Source: Marinicella sediminis (GTDB lineage: Bacteria; Pseudomonadota; Gammaproteobacteria; Xanthomonadales; Marinicellaceae). From it: a stretch of DNA of 64,000 nt. The position numbers and the translations under genes are program-made. Numbering within the stretch: the first letter of the stretch is position 1; every line of letters starts with the position of its first letter. Positions 18,121 through 26,349 of the stretch are shown piece after piece. The DNA lies in NCBI RefSeq assembly GCF_002000055.1, contig NZ_MVBD01000012.1, forward strand, positions 54,651 to 118,650. The letters are read 5' to 3'. The notes beneath the pieces are model-generated. The model saw only the letters and a program-made list of their open reading frames with translations, was not told the DNA's origin and made no database searches.

Positions 18121-18588
18121 TCAGAATGGAATTTCATCATCAAAATCATCAAAACCAGAAACCGGATCATTGTTTTGTTGTTTCTGATTGTTGTTGGGTC
18201 TCGGTGCTGATGGCATGGACTGACCACCACCGAATCCACCGCCACCTGAATCACCTCGGCCTCCCAGCATTTGCATTTCATTGGCAAGAATTTCTGTGGT
18301 ATATCTGTCCTGACCACTCTGATCCTGCCATTTATTGGTACGCAGTTTACCTTCAATGTAAACCTGGCTGCCTTTTTTCAGGTACTCACCGGCAATTTCG
18401 GCCAATCGGCTAAAGAACACCACCCGGTGCCATTCGGTTTTTTCCTGACGATTGCCTTCTTTGTCTTTCCAGCTTTCAGTGGTCGCCACAGAAATGGTGG
18501 TCACTGCTGCACCGGCTGGTGTGTAGCGCACTTCCGGGTCATTACCCAGGTTGCCGACCAGGATGACTTTGTTGATTCCTCTTGCCAT
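18121..18588 (-). CDS. ssb: Single-stranded DNA-binding protein
   Basis: 155 residues from the ATG at 18588 ([22 protein letters not shown]); the track extends four residues further but homologues start here. The OB fold occupies residues 1-110, followed by a Gly/Asn/Gln-rich flexible linker and the acidic tip [10 protein letters not shown] that binds partner proteins in replication and repair. It coats single-stranded DNA as a tetramer. A promoter with TATAAT lies upstream, and a strong terminator follows, so it is monocistronic. It is not beside uvrA as in E. coli. Confidence 0.97.
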   Translation of the reverse strand: MARGINKVILVGNLGNDPEVRYTPAGAAVTTISVATTESWKDKEGNRQEKTEWHRVVFFSRLAEIAGEYLKKGSQVYIEGKLRTNKWQDQSGQDRYTTEILANEMQMLGGRGDSGGGGFGGGQSMPSAPRPNNNQKQQNNDPVSGFDDFDDEIPF

Positions 18589-18614
18589 TGTTATTCCCAA
18601 TAAAATAAAAGTCG

Positions 18615-18643
18615 ATTATAGGTTCCTGCCCATACCGATTCAA
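18615..18643 (-). promoter_or_regulatory. ssb promoter
   Basis: Minus-strand -35 TTGAAT (18638-18643), 17-base spacer, perfect -10 TATAAT (18615-18620), 26 bases before the ssb ATG at 18588. No SOS box was seen. Confidence 0.75.
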
Positions 18644-18783
18644 GTGACCTTGTCTGATTTTCCCTGTCATCAATCGATGACCTGGTCAGAGAAATTTGAT
18701 GGGCTGGTCATAAAACAACGTTTGAAGATGATTCTCTCTCGAGCTGATACTGAAGGCCATTTAACCGAAGATGAAAATCAATC

Positions 18784-19314
18784 ATGAAAAGCACACAGTA
18801 TTTACCAGGCGGGTTCACCGTCATTGATTTGATAGTGACACTCTTGATAAGCACACTGTTACTCAGTTGGGGTTACCCTTCTTTCCGGGAATTCAGAAAC
18901 AATCAATTATTGACTCAATCGATCAATCAATTCTCAGCTGCGGTTAATTTTGCCCGCAGTCAAAGTATCATCCGGGCTGAGCACATAGTGATCTGTCCCT
19001 CGACCAGTTTTCAACATTGTGAGGCGACAGGCCAATGGCATCAGGGCTATTTGGTTTTCGCCGATCTGAACCAGGACCGTCAACACAATGACCAGGATGT
19101 TTTGCTTTTGGCTGGTGAACCGTTGTCTTCAGGCATCATGGCAATGTCTTCACGTTTTCGCAGTGCCATTAGATTTACCCGCAGCGGATTTTCACCGGGC
19201 ACAAATCTCAGCATACGATTCTGCGATGAACGGGGTGCAGAACACGGCAAAGCACTGGTGGTCAGCCAGGTAGGCAGACCGAGGATTGCACAGCGCATCA
19301 GTCGCTGTCAATGA
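18784..19314 (+). CDS. Orphan GspH/FimT-type pseudopilin
   Basis: 176 residues. A type IV prepilin N-terminus is cleaved after Gly in GGFTVIDLIVTLLISTLLLSWG, leaving Phe1 and a hydrophobic alpha-helix. Position 5, almost always Glu in major pilins, is Asp here. The remaining part matches the GspH/FimT family: ARSQSIIRAEHIVICPS and the C-terminal signature IRFCDERGAEHGKALVVSQVGRPR. It may be the GspH minor pseudopilin of the T2SS encoded at 4-10 kb, or FimT of a type IV pilus; it stands alone, which is usual for FimT. A prepilin peptidase gene is not in the window. It runs convergent with the IscA-type gene, 1 base apart. Confidence 0.82.
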   Translation: MKSTQYLPGGFTVIDLIVTLLISTLLLSWGYPSFREFRNNQLLTQSINQFSAAVNFARSQSIIRAEHIVICPSTSFQHCEATGQWHQGYLVFADLNQDRQHNDQDVLLLAGEPLSSGIMAMSSRFRSAIRFTRSGFSPGTNLSIRFCDERGAEHGKALVVSQVGRPRIAQRISRCQ

Positions 19315-19315
19315 G

Positions 19316-19642
19316 TCAATTGGTGGTGAAGCTTTCTCCACAACCACAGGATCCCGTGGCATTGGGGTTCTTATAAACAAAAATTTGATTGATGCCTTGT
19401 CTTTCATAATCAATAACAGTCCCTTCTACTTTGTCCAGGGCATCTTTGGGTATCACCAGGGTAACGCCCTTGTCTGTGATGGTCACTTCGTTCTGCTGCA
19501 CTTCATTGACCAGTGACACATCATAACCCCATCCGGAACAACCCATTTTTTTGACAGCGACCCGAAAACCAACGGCTTGTTGATCAAGAGACATGAAATG
19601 AAGGATGCGATCGGCTGCTTGTTGAGTCAGGCTGAGTGTCAT
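19316..19642 (-). CDS. HesB/IscA-family iron-sulfur assembly protein
   Basis: 108 residues, A-type carrier family. The three conserved cysteines are seen: one in MGCSGWGYDV (near residue 34) and the C-terminal SCGCGESF pair. Such proteins hold iron or a [2Fe-2S]/[4Fe-4S] cluster and pass it to target enzymes. The AVKKMGCSGWGY sequence is closer to IscA/SufA than to ErpA. No isc or suf genes are adjacent, so it is an isolated copy; exact subfamily name is left open. Confidence 0.88.
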   Translation of the reverse strand: MTLSLTQQAADRILHFMSLDQQAVGFRVAVKKMGCSGWGYDVSLVNEVQQNEVTITDKGVTLVIPKDALDKVEGTVIDYERQGINQIFVYKNPNATGSCGCGESFTTN

Positions 19643-19712
19643 GAGTTTTTATAGTCAGATATACAAGTATATGATATGTGTTTGCCTGACTGATAATCAA
19701 GATTTATTCAGG

Positions 19713-19746
19713 CAAAAAAAAACAGCAACCTTCCTTGGCTGCTGCT
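19713..19746 (-). terminator. Intrinsic terminator after the phasin-like gene
   Basis: On the minus strand CAGCAGCC AAGGAA GGTTGCTG forms an 8-bp stem (one mismatch) followed by a run of nine T. It lies about 40 bases after the phasin-like stop at 19788. Confidence 0.85.
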
Positions 19747-19787
19747 GGGGGACGAGGTACAAGCTCGTGATTAAAAAGCGATGCCGA

Positions 19788-20183
19788 TCAAGCAGCTTTC
19801 TTTTCAATCTTCTTGATTTCTTTGATCAATGTATCAACCCGTTTGGTCAAACCATTCAGGTCTTCTGCAGTTGGAATGTCCAGTTTGGTCAAAGCAGTTT
19901 CAACTTTGTTTTCAAAAACATTTTCAATTTTCGAAAACTTGCTGGTGGCCAATTGTTTGATGTTGTTGAATTTACCTTCGGCTTTGCTGGTCAACTCATT
20001 GACAGATTTTTTGGATTTCTTTTCCAGCGATTGACCTTCTTTCAGCAAAGTGCCATAAAATTTGTTGGCTTCTTTAGAAACATTGCCATAAACTTTGGCC
20101 GCTTCTTTCTGAGCGATTGAAACCACACCCAATCCTGCCAAAACTGCATTTCTTACTGAATCTTTAACTTGTTTTGTATTCAT
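19788..20183 (-). CDS. Phasin-like / PhaF-PhaI family protein
   Basis: 131 residues from the ATG at 20183, chosen because GAGGTG precedes it by 9 bases; the frame opens 20 codons earlier but that part is the promoter. The protein is almost wholly helical and Lys-rich (KQVKDSVRNAVLAGLGVVSIAQKEAAKVY, later KSKKSVNELTSKAEGKF and KKIEKKAA), like the N-terminal coiled coil of polyhydroxyalkanoate granule-associated PhaF/PhaI proteins. These coat storage granules and can bind nucleoid DNA. No PHA synthase is in the window, so a general stress or membrane-contact role is also possible. Followed by a good terminator: monocistronic. Confidence 0.7.
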   Translation of the reverse strand: MNTKQVKDSVRNAVLAGLGVVSIAQKEAAKVYGNVSKEANKFYGTLLKEGQSLEKKSKKSVNELTSKAEGKFNNIKQLATSKFSKIENVFENKVETALTKLDIPTAEDLNGLTKRVDTLIKEIKKIEKKAA

Positions 20184-20222
20184 TTGTGACACCTCATTAA
20201 GTTGTGTTTTATTGATGATGTG

Positions 20223-20251
20223 GGTATAGTAATCAAGCAACATAGAGTAAA
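20223..20251 (-). promoter_or_regulatory. Putative promoter of the phasin-like gene
   Basis: Minus-strand TTTACT (20246-20251), 17-base spacer, TATACC (20223-20228), 40 bases ahead of the chosen ATG. This would put the transcript start inside the longer frame, supporting the start at 20183. Confidence 0.5.
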
Positions 20252-20292
20252 CACACTAATCACTGAAATAATTTAAAAAAAAGAAATTAATC

Positions 20293-21057
20293 ATGAAAAC
20301 CACCCATTGGGATCCCATTGATCCGGCCTTTGCCAAAACCTACTCAAAAGAACAGCTGACTGAAATCTGGTCACAATTGCATGCTGCTGATCTGGCTCCT
20401 TTGCCAGAAGGTCAATTGCTTGAAGCCTGGCTGATGTTTCACAACGGCGCTTTCGCCGGGGCAGCTGAACTCGCAGGCACATTGGGTGACATTGGCTTGC
20501 CTGTGGTGATGCGCTCAGTGGTTGCTTATACCGACTATGTCTGTGAAGATGAAGATGAATGTGTGGAGTTGCTGGAAGAAGCCTATCAACTGGGTGAAAG
20601 CAGTGACAGTGAAGATGTGAACAACCGCTTCACCACTGCCCTGGCCATGGGCCGGTATTCACAATCCATTTCGATCACCAAAGCCTTGACCAAAGGCCTG
20701 GGCGGTAAGGTTAAACAATTGCTCACCGATGTACTGGCCGAACAACCTGATCATGCCGAAGCCCATTTGGCTATGGCGATGTACCATGCCGAAATCATTG
20801 ACAAGGTGGGTGCAACACTCGGTGGCCTGACCTATGGAGCCAATGCCAAAACTGCAGCCAAACACATCGATCAGGCTTTGGAGCTGGAACCCAACGCCAT
20901 CAACCTGATTGAAGCTGGCAATGCCTGGCTACTGCTCAAGGGTGACAAAGGGATGGAGCGGGCGACAGACTATTATCAGCAAGCTGCACAGGTACAGCCT
21001 CTGGATGCACTCCAAACGCTTGATGTGGATTTTGCCCAATCTCAGTTGGAAGATTGA
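20293..21057 (+). CDS. TPR-like cytoplasmic protein, function unknown
   Basis: 254 residues with no signal peptide or membrane segment. Helical pairs resembling tetratricopeptide repeats are seen at the C-terminal half (AEAHLAMAMYHAEIIDKVGATLGGLTYG, AAKHIDQALELEPNAINLIEAGNAWLLL, ATDYYQQAAQVQPLDA). The N-terminal half includes an acidic stretch (CEDEDECVELLEEAYQLGESSDSED). The repeat LTYGAN with ALELEPN resembles proteins that count or measure repeat-unit substrates, but no function can be named. Divergent from the phasin-like gene and convergent with lpxC. Confidence 0.8.
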   Translation: MKTTHWDPIDPAFAKTYSKEQLTEIWSQLHAADLAPLPEGQLLEAWLMFHNGAFAGAAELAGTLGDIGLPVVMRSVVAYTDYVCEDEDECVELLEEAYQLGESSDSEDVNNRFTTALAMGRYSQSISITKALTKGLGGKVKQLLTDVLAEQPDHAEAHLAMAMYHAEIIDKVGATLGGLTYGANAKTAAKHIDQALELEPNAINLIEAGNAWLLLKGDKGMERATDYYQQAAQVQPLDALQTLDVDFAQSQLED

Positions 21058-21104
21058 TCAGCAATCTTTATATAGAACCCATCAGAATTGATGGACAGAT
21101 TCAT

Positions 21105-22016
21105 TCAGGCAAGCAGCCCTTGAGGCAACATGGATTCTGCTTTGTGTTTATTTGAAGTAAAGGTAACCACTTCAAAAGCAGACTCATCGGCCAACAAGGC
21201 TCGCGCCAGTTCATTATTGAGGAAATGACCAGACTTGTATCCGTGATACTCACCAATGATTGGATGTCCCAATTGATAAATGTCACCAATGGCGTCCAAT
21301 AGTTTATGTCTGACAAACTCTGCTTCGTATCGCAAACCATCATGGTTCAACACACGATAATCGTCCAGCACAATGGCGTTGTCCATTGAACCGCCCAATC
21401 CCAGATTGTGACTGCGCAGCATTTCAATATCCCGCATGAAACCAAACGTCCTGGCCCTTGAAATTTCTTTGATGAAAGACTGGGTGTTTAAATCGATGTC
21501 GGCATGATTACAGTGGTCTTCAAATGCCGGGTGGTCAAATTCAATGTCAAAAGAAAATTTACTGCCGGCATAGGGGGCCAGGGTGGCAAATTTATCTTCA
21601 ACTTCAATTCTGACTGGTTTTTTGATTTTAATGAATTTTCTTGGTGCTTCCTGCTGCTCAATACCAGCAGACTGGATCAGAAACACAAATGGTCCTGCAG
21701 AGCCATCCATAACCGGTACTTCTGAAGCACTCAGATCCACATAGCAGTTATCAATGTTCATGCCGGCAAAAGCCGCCATCAGATGTTCAACGGTGCCCAC
21801 TTTAATGCCATTTTTAATCAATGTGGTTGACATACTGGTTTCACCCACCTGGGTGGCCGCAGCTTTGATTGAAACTGGTCGCTTGTAATCAACACGACGA
21901 AAAACAATGCCCGTATCCACGGGAGCTGGTCTTAATGTAATGAATACTTTTTGTCCGGAATGGATGCCAACGCCTGTGGCCCGAACGGTGTTTTTTAATG
22001 TCTGTTGTGCAATCAT
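21105..22016 (-). CDS. lpxC: UDP-3-O-acyl-GlcNAc deacetylase
   Basis: 303 residues from the ATG at 22016 ([21 protein letters not shown]), matching family length; an upstream start at 22064 would lie within the promoter. LpxC is the zinc hydrolase committing to lipid A synthesis. Zinc and catalytic residues are visible in [25 protein letters not shown] and the [10 protein letters not shown] segment. The C-terminal tail ends SMLPQGLLA, a short hydrophobic end of the type recognised by FtsH/AAA proteases in E. coli LpxC. It is the last gene of the dcw region but is separated from ftsZ by 247 bases holding hairpins and its own promoter. Confidence 0.97.
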   Translation of the reverse strand: MIAQQTLKNTVRATGVGIHSGQKVFITLRPAPVDTGIVFRRVDYKRPVSIKAAATQVGETSMSTTLIKNGIKVGTVEHLMAAFAGMNIDNCYVDLSASEVPVMDGSAGPFVFLIQSAGIEQQEAPRKFIKIKKPVRIEVEDKFATLAPYAGSKFSFDIEFDHPAFEDHCNHADIDLNTQSFIKEISRARTFGFMRDIEMLRSHNLGLGGSMDNAIVLDDYRVLNHDGLRYEAEFVRHKLLDAIGDIYQLGHPIIGEYHGYKSGHFLNNELARALLADESAFEVVTFTSNKHKAESMLPQGLLA

Positions 22017-22054
22017 AAGCGAATCATACTGATACTTAATGCAGAATTCGGTGA

Positions 22055-22063
22055 ATTGTATCA
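22055..22063 (-). promoter_or_regulatory. Extended -10 promoter of lpxC
   Basis: TGATACAAT on the minus strand fits the extended -10 pattern TGnTATAAT with one mismatch. No good -35 is seen, as usual for this class. It leaves a leader of about 32 bases before the LpxC ATG. Confidence 0.55.
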
Positions 22064-22154
22064 CACAAATTTGGCGTTATAAGGAATAAATGTGGTATTA
22101 ATACAACTATTGTGACTTTTTTACCACAAAATTTCAGGTGCTGAACCCACCCTC

Positions 22155-22205
22155 GCCTTTACCAATAAGCAAAGGCGGCCGGCCACCGGAGGTGTGTGGC
22201 CGACC
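22155..22205 (-). other. Two tandem hairpins between ftsZ and lpxC
   Basis: Read in the ftsZ direction, a GC-rich 10-bp stem (22196-22205 with 22177-22186, loop 9 bases, one G-U pair) is followed with no gap by a 6-bp stem GCCTTT/AAAGGC (22171-22176 with 22155-22160, loop 10 bases). No T-run follows, so this is not a canonical intrinsic terminator. It may be an RNA-stabilising 3' end for the ftsZ message or an attenuator before lpxC. Confidence 0.65.
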
Positions 22206-22263
22206 TGGGCTGACGTTCATTTTCAGCAATTGAACGGGGTTATTCAATCACTGAATAAACCAA

Positions 22264-23442
22264 TCAATCCAATTGATTCCTTAAAAAGGTTGGGATATCC
22301 AGATAATCGTCATTGTCCTCAGCAGGTTTGTTGTCTCTCAATTGATCAACCACAGCATGACCTGATACCGGCCGGCTGTCTTCACCATGGCCCTGATCAT
22401 CGCGGCTGGCCCGGATGGGCTGTTCAATCTGATTATTGGTGGCATTCCTGACGATCTCCACTGACTTGAACTGTTTTTGCTTAACAGACTTGTTCAAACC
22501 TGTGGCAACTACTGTGACCCTGATTTCATCTTTCATGTCCATGTCAATCGAAGTACCAACCACCACGGTGGCTTCATCAGATGCGTATTCTTTGATCAGA
22601 TCTCCAATCTCTTCATACTCACCGATGGTCATGTCCATACCAGCTGTGATGTTAACCAGCACACCATTGGCACCGTGCATGTCAATGTCCTCCAACAATG
22701 GTGAATTCATGGCCAATTCAGTGGCAGCTGCTGCCCGGTCATCGCCTTTTCCAGCACCCGAACCCATCATCGCCATACCCATTTCCGACATCACGGTTTT
22801 TACATCAGCAAAATCGACATTCACCAGTCCGGGACAGGTGATCAGTTCAGCAATACCCTGAACAGCACCCTGCAACACGTCATTGGCAGCTTTAAACGCA
22901 TTCAGCAAAGTCACGTCTCGACCAAAATGAGTTAATAATTTGGCATTGGGAATGGTGATCAGTGAATCCACATGCTGTTCCAAATCCTGAATGCCCTTAT
23001 TGGCTACATCCATACGTCGTTTCCCTTCGAAAGGAAATGGCTTGGTGACCACAGCAACTGTCAAGATACCCATTTCCTTGGCTATCTGTGCAATCACTGG
23101 TGTGGCACCTGTACCAGTACCACCACCCATGCCTGCTGTGATAAACACCATGTCTGTGTTTGCCAAACATTCCTTCAGGCGCTCAGAATCTTCCAGTGCC
23201 GCCTGCCTGCCAACTTCAGGGTTCGCACCTGCGCCCAAACCCTTAGTGACATTCTGGCCAATTCTGACCACATTTTTGCAATGGGTTTTATCCAATGCCT
23301 GCATATCGGTGTTGGCACAGATAAACTCCACGCCATCGATATCTGCATCGACCATTTGCTGGACGGTGTTGCCACCTCCTCCACCGACACCAATCACTTT
23401 AATGACTGCGCCTGTGTTTTCTGTTTCCATTAATTCAAACAT
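22264..23442 (-). CDS. ftsZ: Cell division protein FtsZ
   Basis: 392-residue tubulin-like GTPase that polymerises into the Z-ring. The GTP-binding signature GGGTGTGA is present (near residue 107), with the N-terminal VIGVGGGGGNTVQQM and the T7 loop NVDFADVKTVMSEMGMAMMG. A charged linker of about 50 residues leads to the conserved C-terminal peptide LDIPTFLRNQLD that binds FtsA and ZipA. The start has a strong GGAGGT 8 bases upstream. It follows ftsA by 45 bases. Confidence 0.98.
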   Translation of the reverse strand: MFELMETENTGAVIKVIGVGGGGGNTVQQMVDADIDGVEFICANTDMQALDKTHCKNVVRIGQNVTKGLGAGANPEVGRQAALEDSERLKECLANTDMVFITAGMGGGTGTGATPVIAQIAKEMGILTVAVVTKPFPFEGKRRMDVANKGIQDLEQHVDSLITIPNAKLLTHFGRDVTLLNAFKAANDVLQGAVQGIAELITCPGLVNVDFADVKTVMSEMGMAMMGSGAGKGDDRAAAATELAMNSPLLEDIDMHGANGVLVNITAGMDMTIGEYEEIGDLIKEYASDEATVVVGTSIDMDMKDEIRVTVVATGLNKSVKQKQFKSVEIVRNATNNQIEQPIRASRDDQGHGEDSRPVSGHAVVDQLRDNKPAEDNDDYLDIPTFLRNQLD

Positions 23443-23487
23443 GTTATACCTCCGGTTACTAATTCATTATTTTGATTTCAGTGGTCA

Positions 23488-24711
23488 TTAATAGTCACCC
23501 AAAAACCACTTTTTAAACTTCTGGAACCAACCCTCTGATTCCATCACATTGTCGGCCACATAATCAGTGTTGCCGCCATATTGCAATAACCCCACTCCCG
23601 TTGCGTGAACGGGGTTACTGACCACTTCTTTCAGCCCGGCCACATCGACCGGAACGCCTAATCTGACTGGCACGTGGAAGACTTCTTCAGCCAATTCCAC
23701 TGCCCCTTCCATTCGGGCCGCTCCACCAGTCAGCACAATACCTGCTGCAATCAGATCAATGTATCCGCTGCGTTGCAGGTCTGCCTGAACCAGACTGAAC
23801 AATTCTTCATATCTTGGCTCGACCACTTCGGCCAATGTCTGTCTGGCCAGACGGCGTGGTTGCCGATCACCCACTGAAGGCACTGAAATGGTCTCTTCAG
23901 GAGAGGCCAGCTGGCGCAAAGCACAGGCATATTTCAATTTAATGTCTTCAGCATGCTGAGTTGGGGTGCGCATCGACACCGCAATGTCATTGGTGACCTG
24001 ATCTCCGGCGATGGGGATCGCAGACACATGTCTGATGGCTCCCTGGGTAAAAACCGCAATGTCAGTGGTGCCTGCACCAATGTCAACCATACATACGCCT
24101 AACTCTTTTTCATCTTCGGTCAGCACCGCCGTAGATGAAGCCAATTGTTCAACAATCATCTGGTCAACGGATAAGCCACACCTGGCCACACATTTACTGA
24201 TGTTTTGCGCGGCACTTTCTGAGCCTGTAATTAAATGCACCCTGGCCTCCAGCCTCACTCCGGACATGCCAATGGGGTGTCTGATTCCATCCTGACCATC
24301 TATCACATATTCCTGTGGCAACACATGCAGTACTTTTTGATCGTTTGGGATCGGCACCGCTTTGGCTGCATCCAAAACTTTCTCTACATCTGTGCGACTG
24401 ACTTCTTTGTCTTTGATGGCCACAATCCCGTCAGAATTGATTGATCGGATGTGACTACCGGCAATTCCCACATACACAGACTGTATCTCACAACCGGCCA
24501 TCAGCTCTGCTTCCTCGATGGCCCGCTTGATGGATTGAACAGTTGACTCAATATCTACCACCACACCCCTTTTCAAACCACGGGAAGGTGAGGAGCCAAT
24601 GCCTACCACTTCAATGGATCCATCCTGATGCAATTCACCCACAATGGCGACCACCTTGGATGTGCCTATGTCCAGCCCGACTTGTAATTTTGTTTCTTGA
24701 CGTTTCGCCAT
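23488..24711 (-). CDS. ftsA: Cell division protein FtsA
   Basis: 407-residue actin-fold ATPase anchoring FtsZ to the membrane. It begins MAKRQETKLQVGLDIGTSKVV (phosphate 1 motif), has phosphate 2 VDIGAGTTDIAVF and the adenosine motif IVLTGGAARMEG. The C-terminus EGWFQKFKKWFLGDY is the amphipathic membrane-targeting helix. Starts 2 bases after the ftsQ stop in the standard dcw order. Confidence 0.98.
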   Translation of the reverse strand: MAKRQETKLQVGLDIGTSKVVAIVGELHQDGSIEVVGIGSSPSRGLKRGVVVDIESTVQSIKRAIEEAELMAGCEIQSVYVGIAGSHIRSINSDGIVAIKDKEVSRTDVEKVLDAAKAVPIPNDQKVLHVLPQEYVIDGQDGIRHPIGMSGVRLEARVHLITGSESAAQNISKCVARCGLSVDQMIVEQLASSTAVLTEDEKELGVCMVDIGAGTTDIAVFTQGAIRHVSAIPIAGDQVTNDIAVSMRTPTQHAEDIKLKYACALRQLASPEETISVPSVGDRQPRRLARQTLAEVVEPRYEELFSLVQADLQRSGYIDLIAAGIVLTGGAARMEGAVELAEEVFHVPVRLGVPVDVAGLKEVVSNPVHATGVGLLQYGGNTDYVADNVMESEGWFQKFKKWFLGDY

Positions 24712-24713
24712 CG

Positions 24714-25454
24714 TTATCCCATTTCGTTGTGTGCAAATGACAGCAACTGTTCTGTCAGTTCATTATTTTCACGCCAGCGAACCACATATCCATTGCTGTA
24801 ACGCAGATCCACTAACTCCGGCAATCGATCTGATGCAGCCAGTAATTCTTCCCATGTTTCTGCGAGCCGAAGTATTCTTGCTTCATGTTTCTCTGAACCG
24901 AGGATGACTTGTAATCCATTCCGCAAAATCAATTCCCAGGCACCACGCTCATTAACCCTAGCCTGGCTGATTTCAAAACCCACCGGCTGCAACAACTGGT
25001 TAAAGCGATTGAAACTCTCCAACGTGGCTTTTGAATCTTCGTCATTGCCAAATAATTTGGGCAACGCTTTGAGTTGACTGACTGCATCCACTTTAAAAAC
25101 CTGGCCGGATTGATTCAGCAATTCATTGTCATTCCAGATGGCCACTGCCTGGTGTTCCTTGAGGGTTATCCTCAAGGTGTCAGGCCATTGTTTAACCACA
25201 TGGGCATAACGCACCCATGGCATCGATTCGATGTTACTCTTGACTTGTTCAGCATTGAGTCTGAAAAAAGACCGTTCCGGTGTTTTCGCAACCATTAAGC
25301 GCAGTTGTTCCGGGGTGATTCGCTTGTATTCAGCAGCCACCTCAAGCTGTGTAACCCGCCAGCGATCTGACTGTATCAGGCCACTCATCATGGCCACCAC
25401 CAGCAGTAAAACCAGCAAGCTGATGATGATGGTTAACTGGAGCGTCTTATTCAT
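24714..25454 (-). CDS. ftsQ: Cell division protein FtsQ
   Basis: 246 residues. A short cytoplasmic tail, one membrane helix (LTIIISLLVLLLVVAMMSGLI, about 7-27), then a POTRA domain beginning WRVTQLEVAAEYKRITPEQLR and a beta domain. FtsQ with FtsL and FtsB links early and late divisome proteins. The start overlaps ddlB by 8 bases and the stop is 2 bases before ftsA. Length is slightly below E. coli FtsQ (276). Confidence 0.93.
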   Translation of the reverse strand: MNKTLQLTIIISLLVLLLVVAMMSGLIQSDRWRVTQLEVAAEYKRITPEQLRLMVAKTPERSFFRLNAEQVKSNIESMPWVRYAHVVKQWPDTLRITLKEHQAVAIWNDNELLNQSGQVFKVDAVSQLKALPKLFGNDEDSKATLESFNRFNQLLQPVGFEISQARVNERGAWELILRNGLQVILGSEKHEARILRLAETWEELLAASDRLPELVDLRYSNGYVVRWRENNELTEQLLSFAHNEMG

Positions 25455-26349
25455 CGGTCATGACCCCACTGGTCTGCAGTATTTCTGCCACCAGTTGATT
25501 AAATGACCATCCATGTTGACTCGCTGCTTTAGGCAGCAGGCTGGTGGTGGTCATGCCTGGCGTGGTATTGACTTCCAAGAACCACCGGTTGCCTTCATCA
25601 TCGACGATGAAATCAACCCGCCCCCAACGACTGATCTGCAATACGTCAAACGCCTTGCTGGCATCAGCCTTCAGGCCTTTTTGAATTTCTTCTGACAACC
25701 TTGCCGGGCAATGATAACGGGTCGACTGGCTGTGGTACTTGGCCTGGTAATCATACAAACCTTCTGCTGGCTCAATTTCAACCACAGGCAATACCTGGCC
25801 ATTCACGATGCCTACAGTACACTCCATTCCACGGACAAAAGTTTCCACCAGAATTTGTTTGGTTTGCTCAAGGCCGGACCTGACCGCCAATCTGAGCTGT
25901 TGTTCATCATCGGCTTTGTACAAGCCAACACTGGACCCTTCACAAGCTGGTTTAACAATCCAACTGGCAGCCTGGGTTACGATCAACTCATCTTCATGTT
26001 CCAGCAACTGGCTTTCCGGGGTTTTAATGCCTGCCTGAGCAACCAGGATTTTGGCTTTGTCTTTGTGCCAACTCAGGCACGCACCCATGTAGTCACAACT
26101 GGTTGAGAGATAACCTTCCATATTCAACCAGGCAGCCAGCTGACCATCTTCACCATCTGCACCATGAAGAATGTTAAAGACCACGTCAACCTGCTGTTTA
26201 TCCAACTGCTTCAATGCCGTTGTGTCATTAACCTCAGTGACCTGATGTCCCAGAGCACTCAACGCCGCTTTTACAGCCGCCCCTGAGTTCAGAGACACTT
26301 TCCTTTCTGCTCCGTTACCGCCCATCAGCAAGGCCACTCGTTTATTCAT
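25447..26349 (-). CDS. ddlB: D-alanine--D-alanine ligase
   Basis: About 300 residues from the ATG at 26349 (MNKRVALLMGGNGAERKVSL); a start at 26364 adds five residues. An ATP-grasp enzyme joining two D-alanines for the stem peptide. Seen are the N-terminal GGNGAERKVSLNSG loop, ILHGADGEDGQLAAWL, the ATP-binding KPACEGSSVGLYK and the metal site FLEVNTTPGMTTTSLLPKAA. It overlaps murC at its 5' end and ftsQ at its 3' end. The usual E in GxxSxER-V is here GAERKVSL, still conservative. Confidence 0.95.
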   Translation of the reverse strand: MNKRVALLMGGNGAERKVSLNSGAAVKAALSALGHQVTEVNDTTALKQLDKQQVDVVFNILHGADGEDGQLAAWLNMEGYLSTSCDYMGACLSWHKDKAKILVAQAGIKTPESQLLEHEDELIVTQAASWIVKPACEGSSVGLYKADDEQQLRLAVRSGLEQTKQILVETFVRGMECTVGIVNGQVLPVVEIEPAEGLYDYQAKYHSQSTRYHCPARLSEEIQKGLKADASKAFDVLQISRWGRVDFIVDDEGNRWFLEVNTTPGMTTTSLLPKAASQHGWSFNQLVAEILQTSGVMTDE

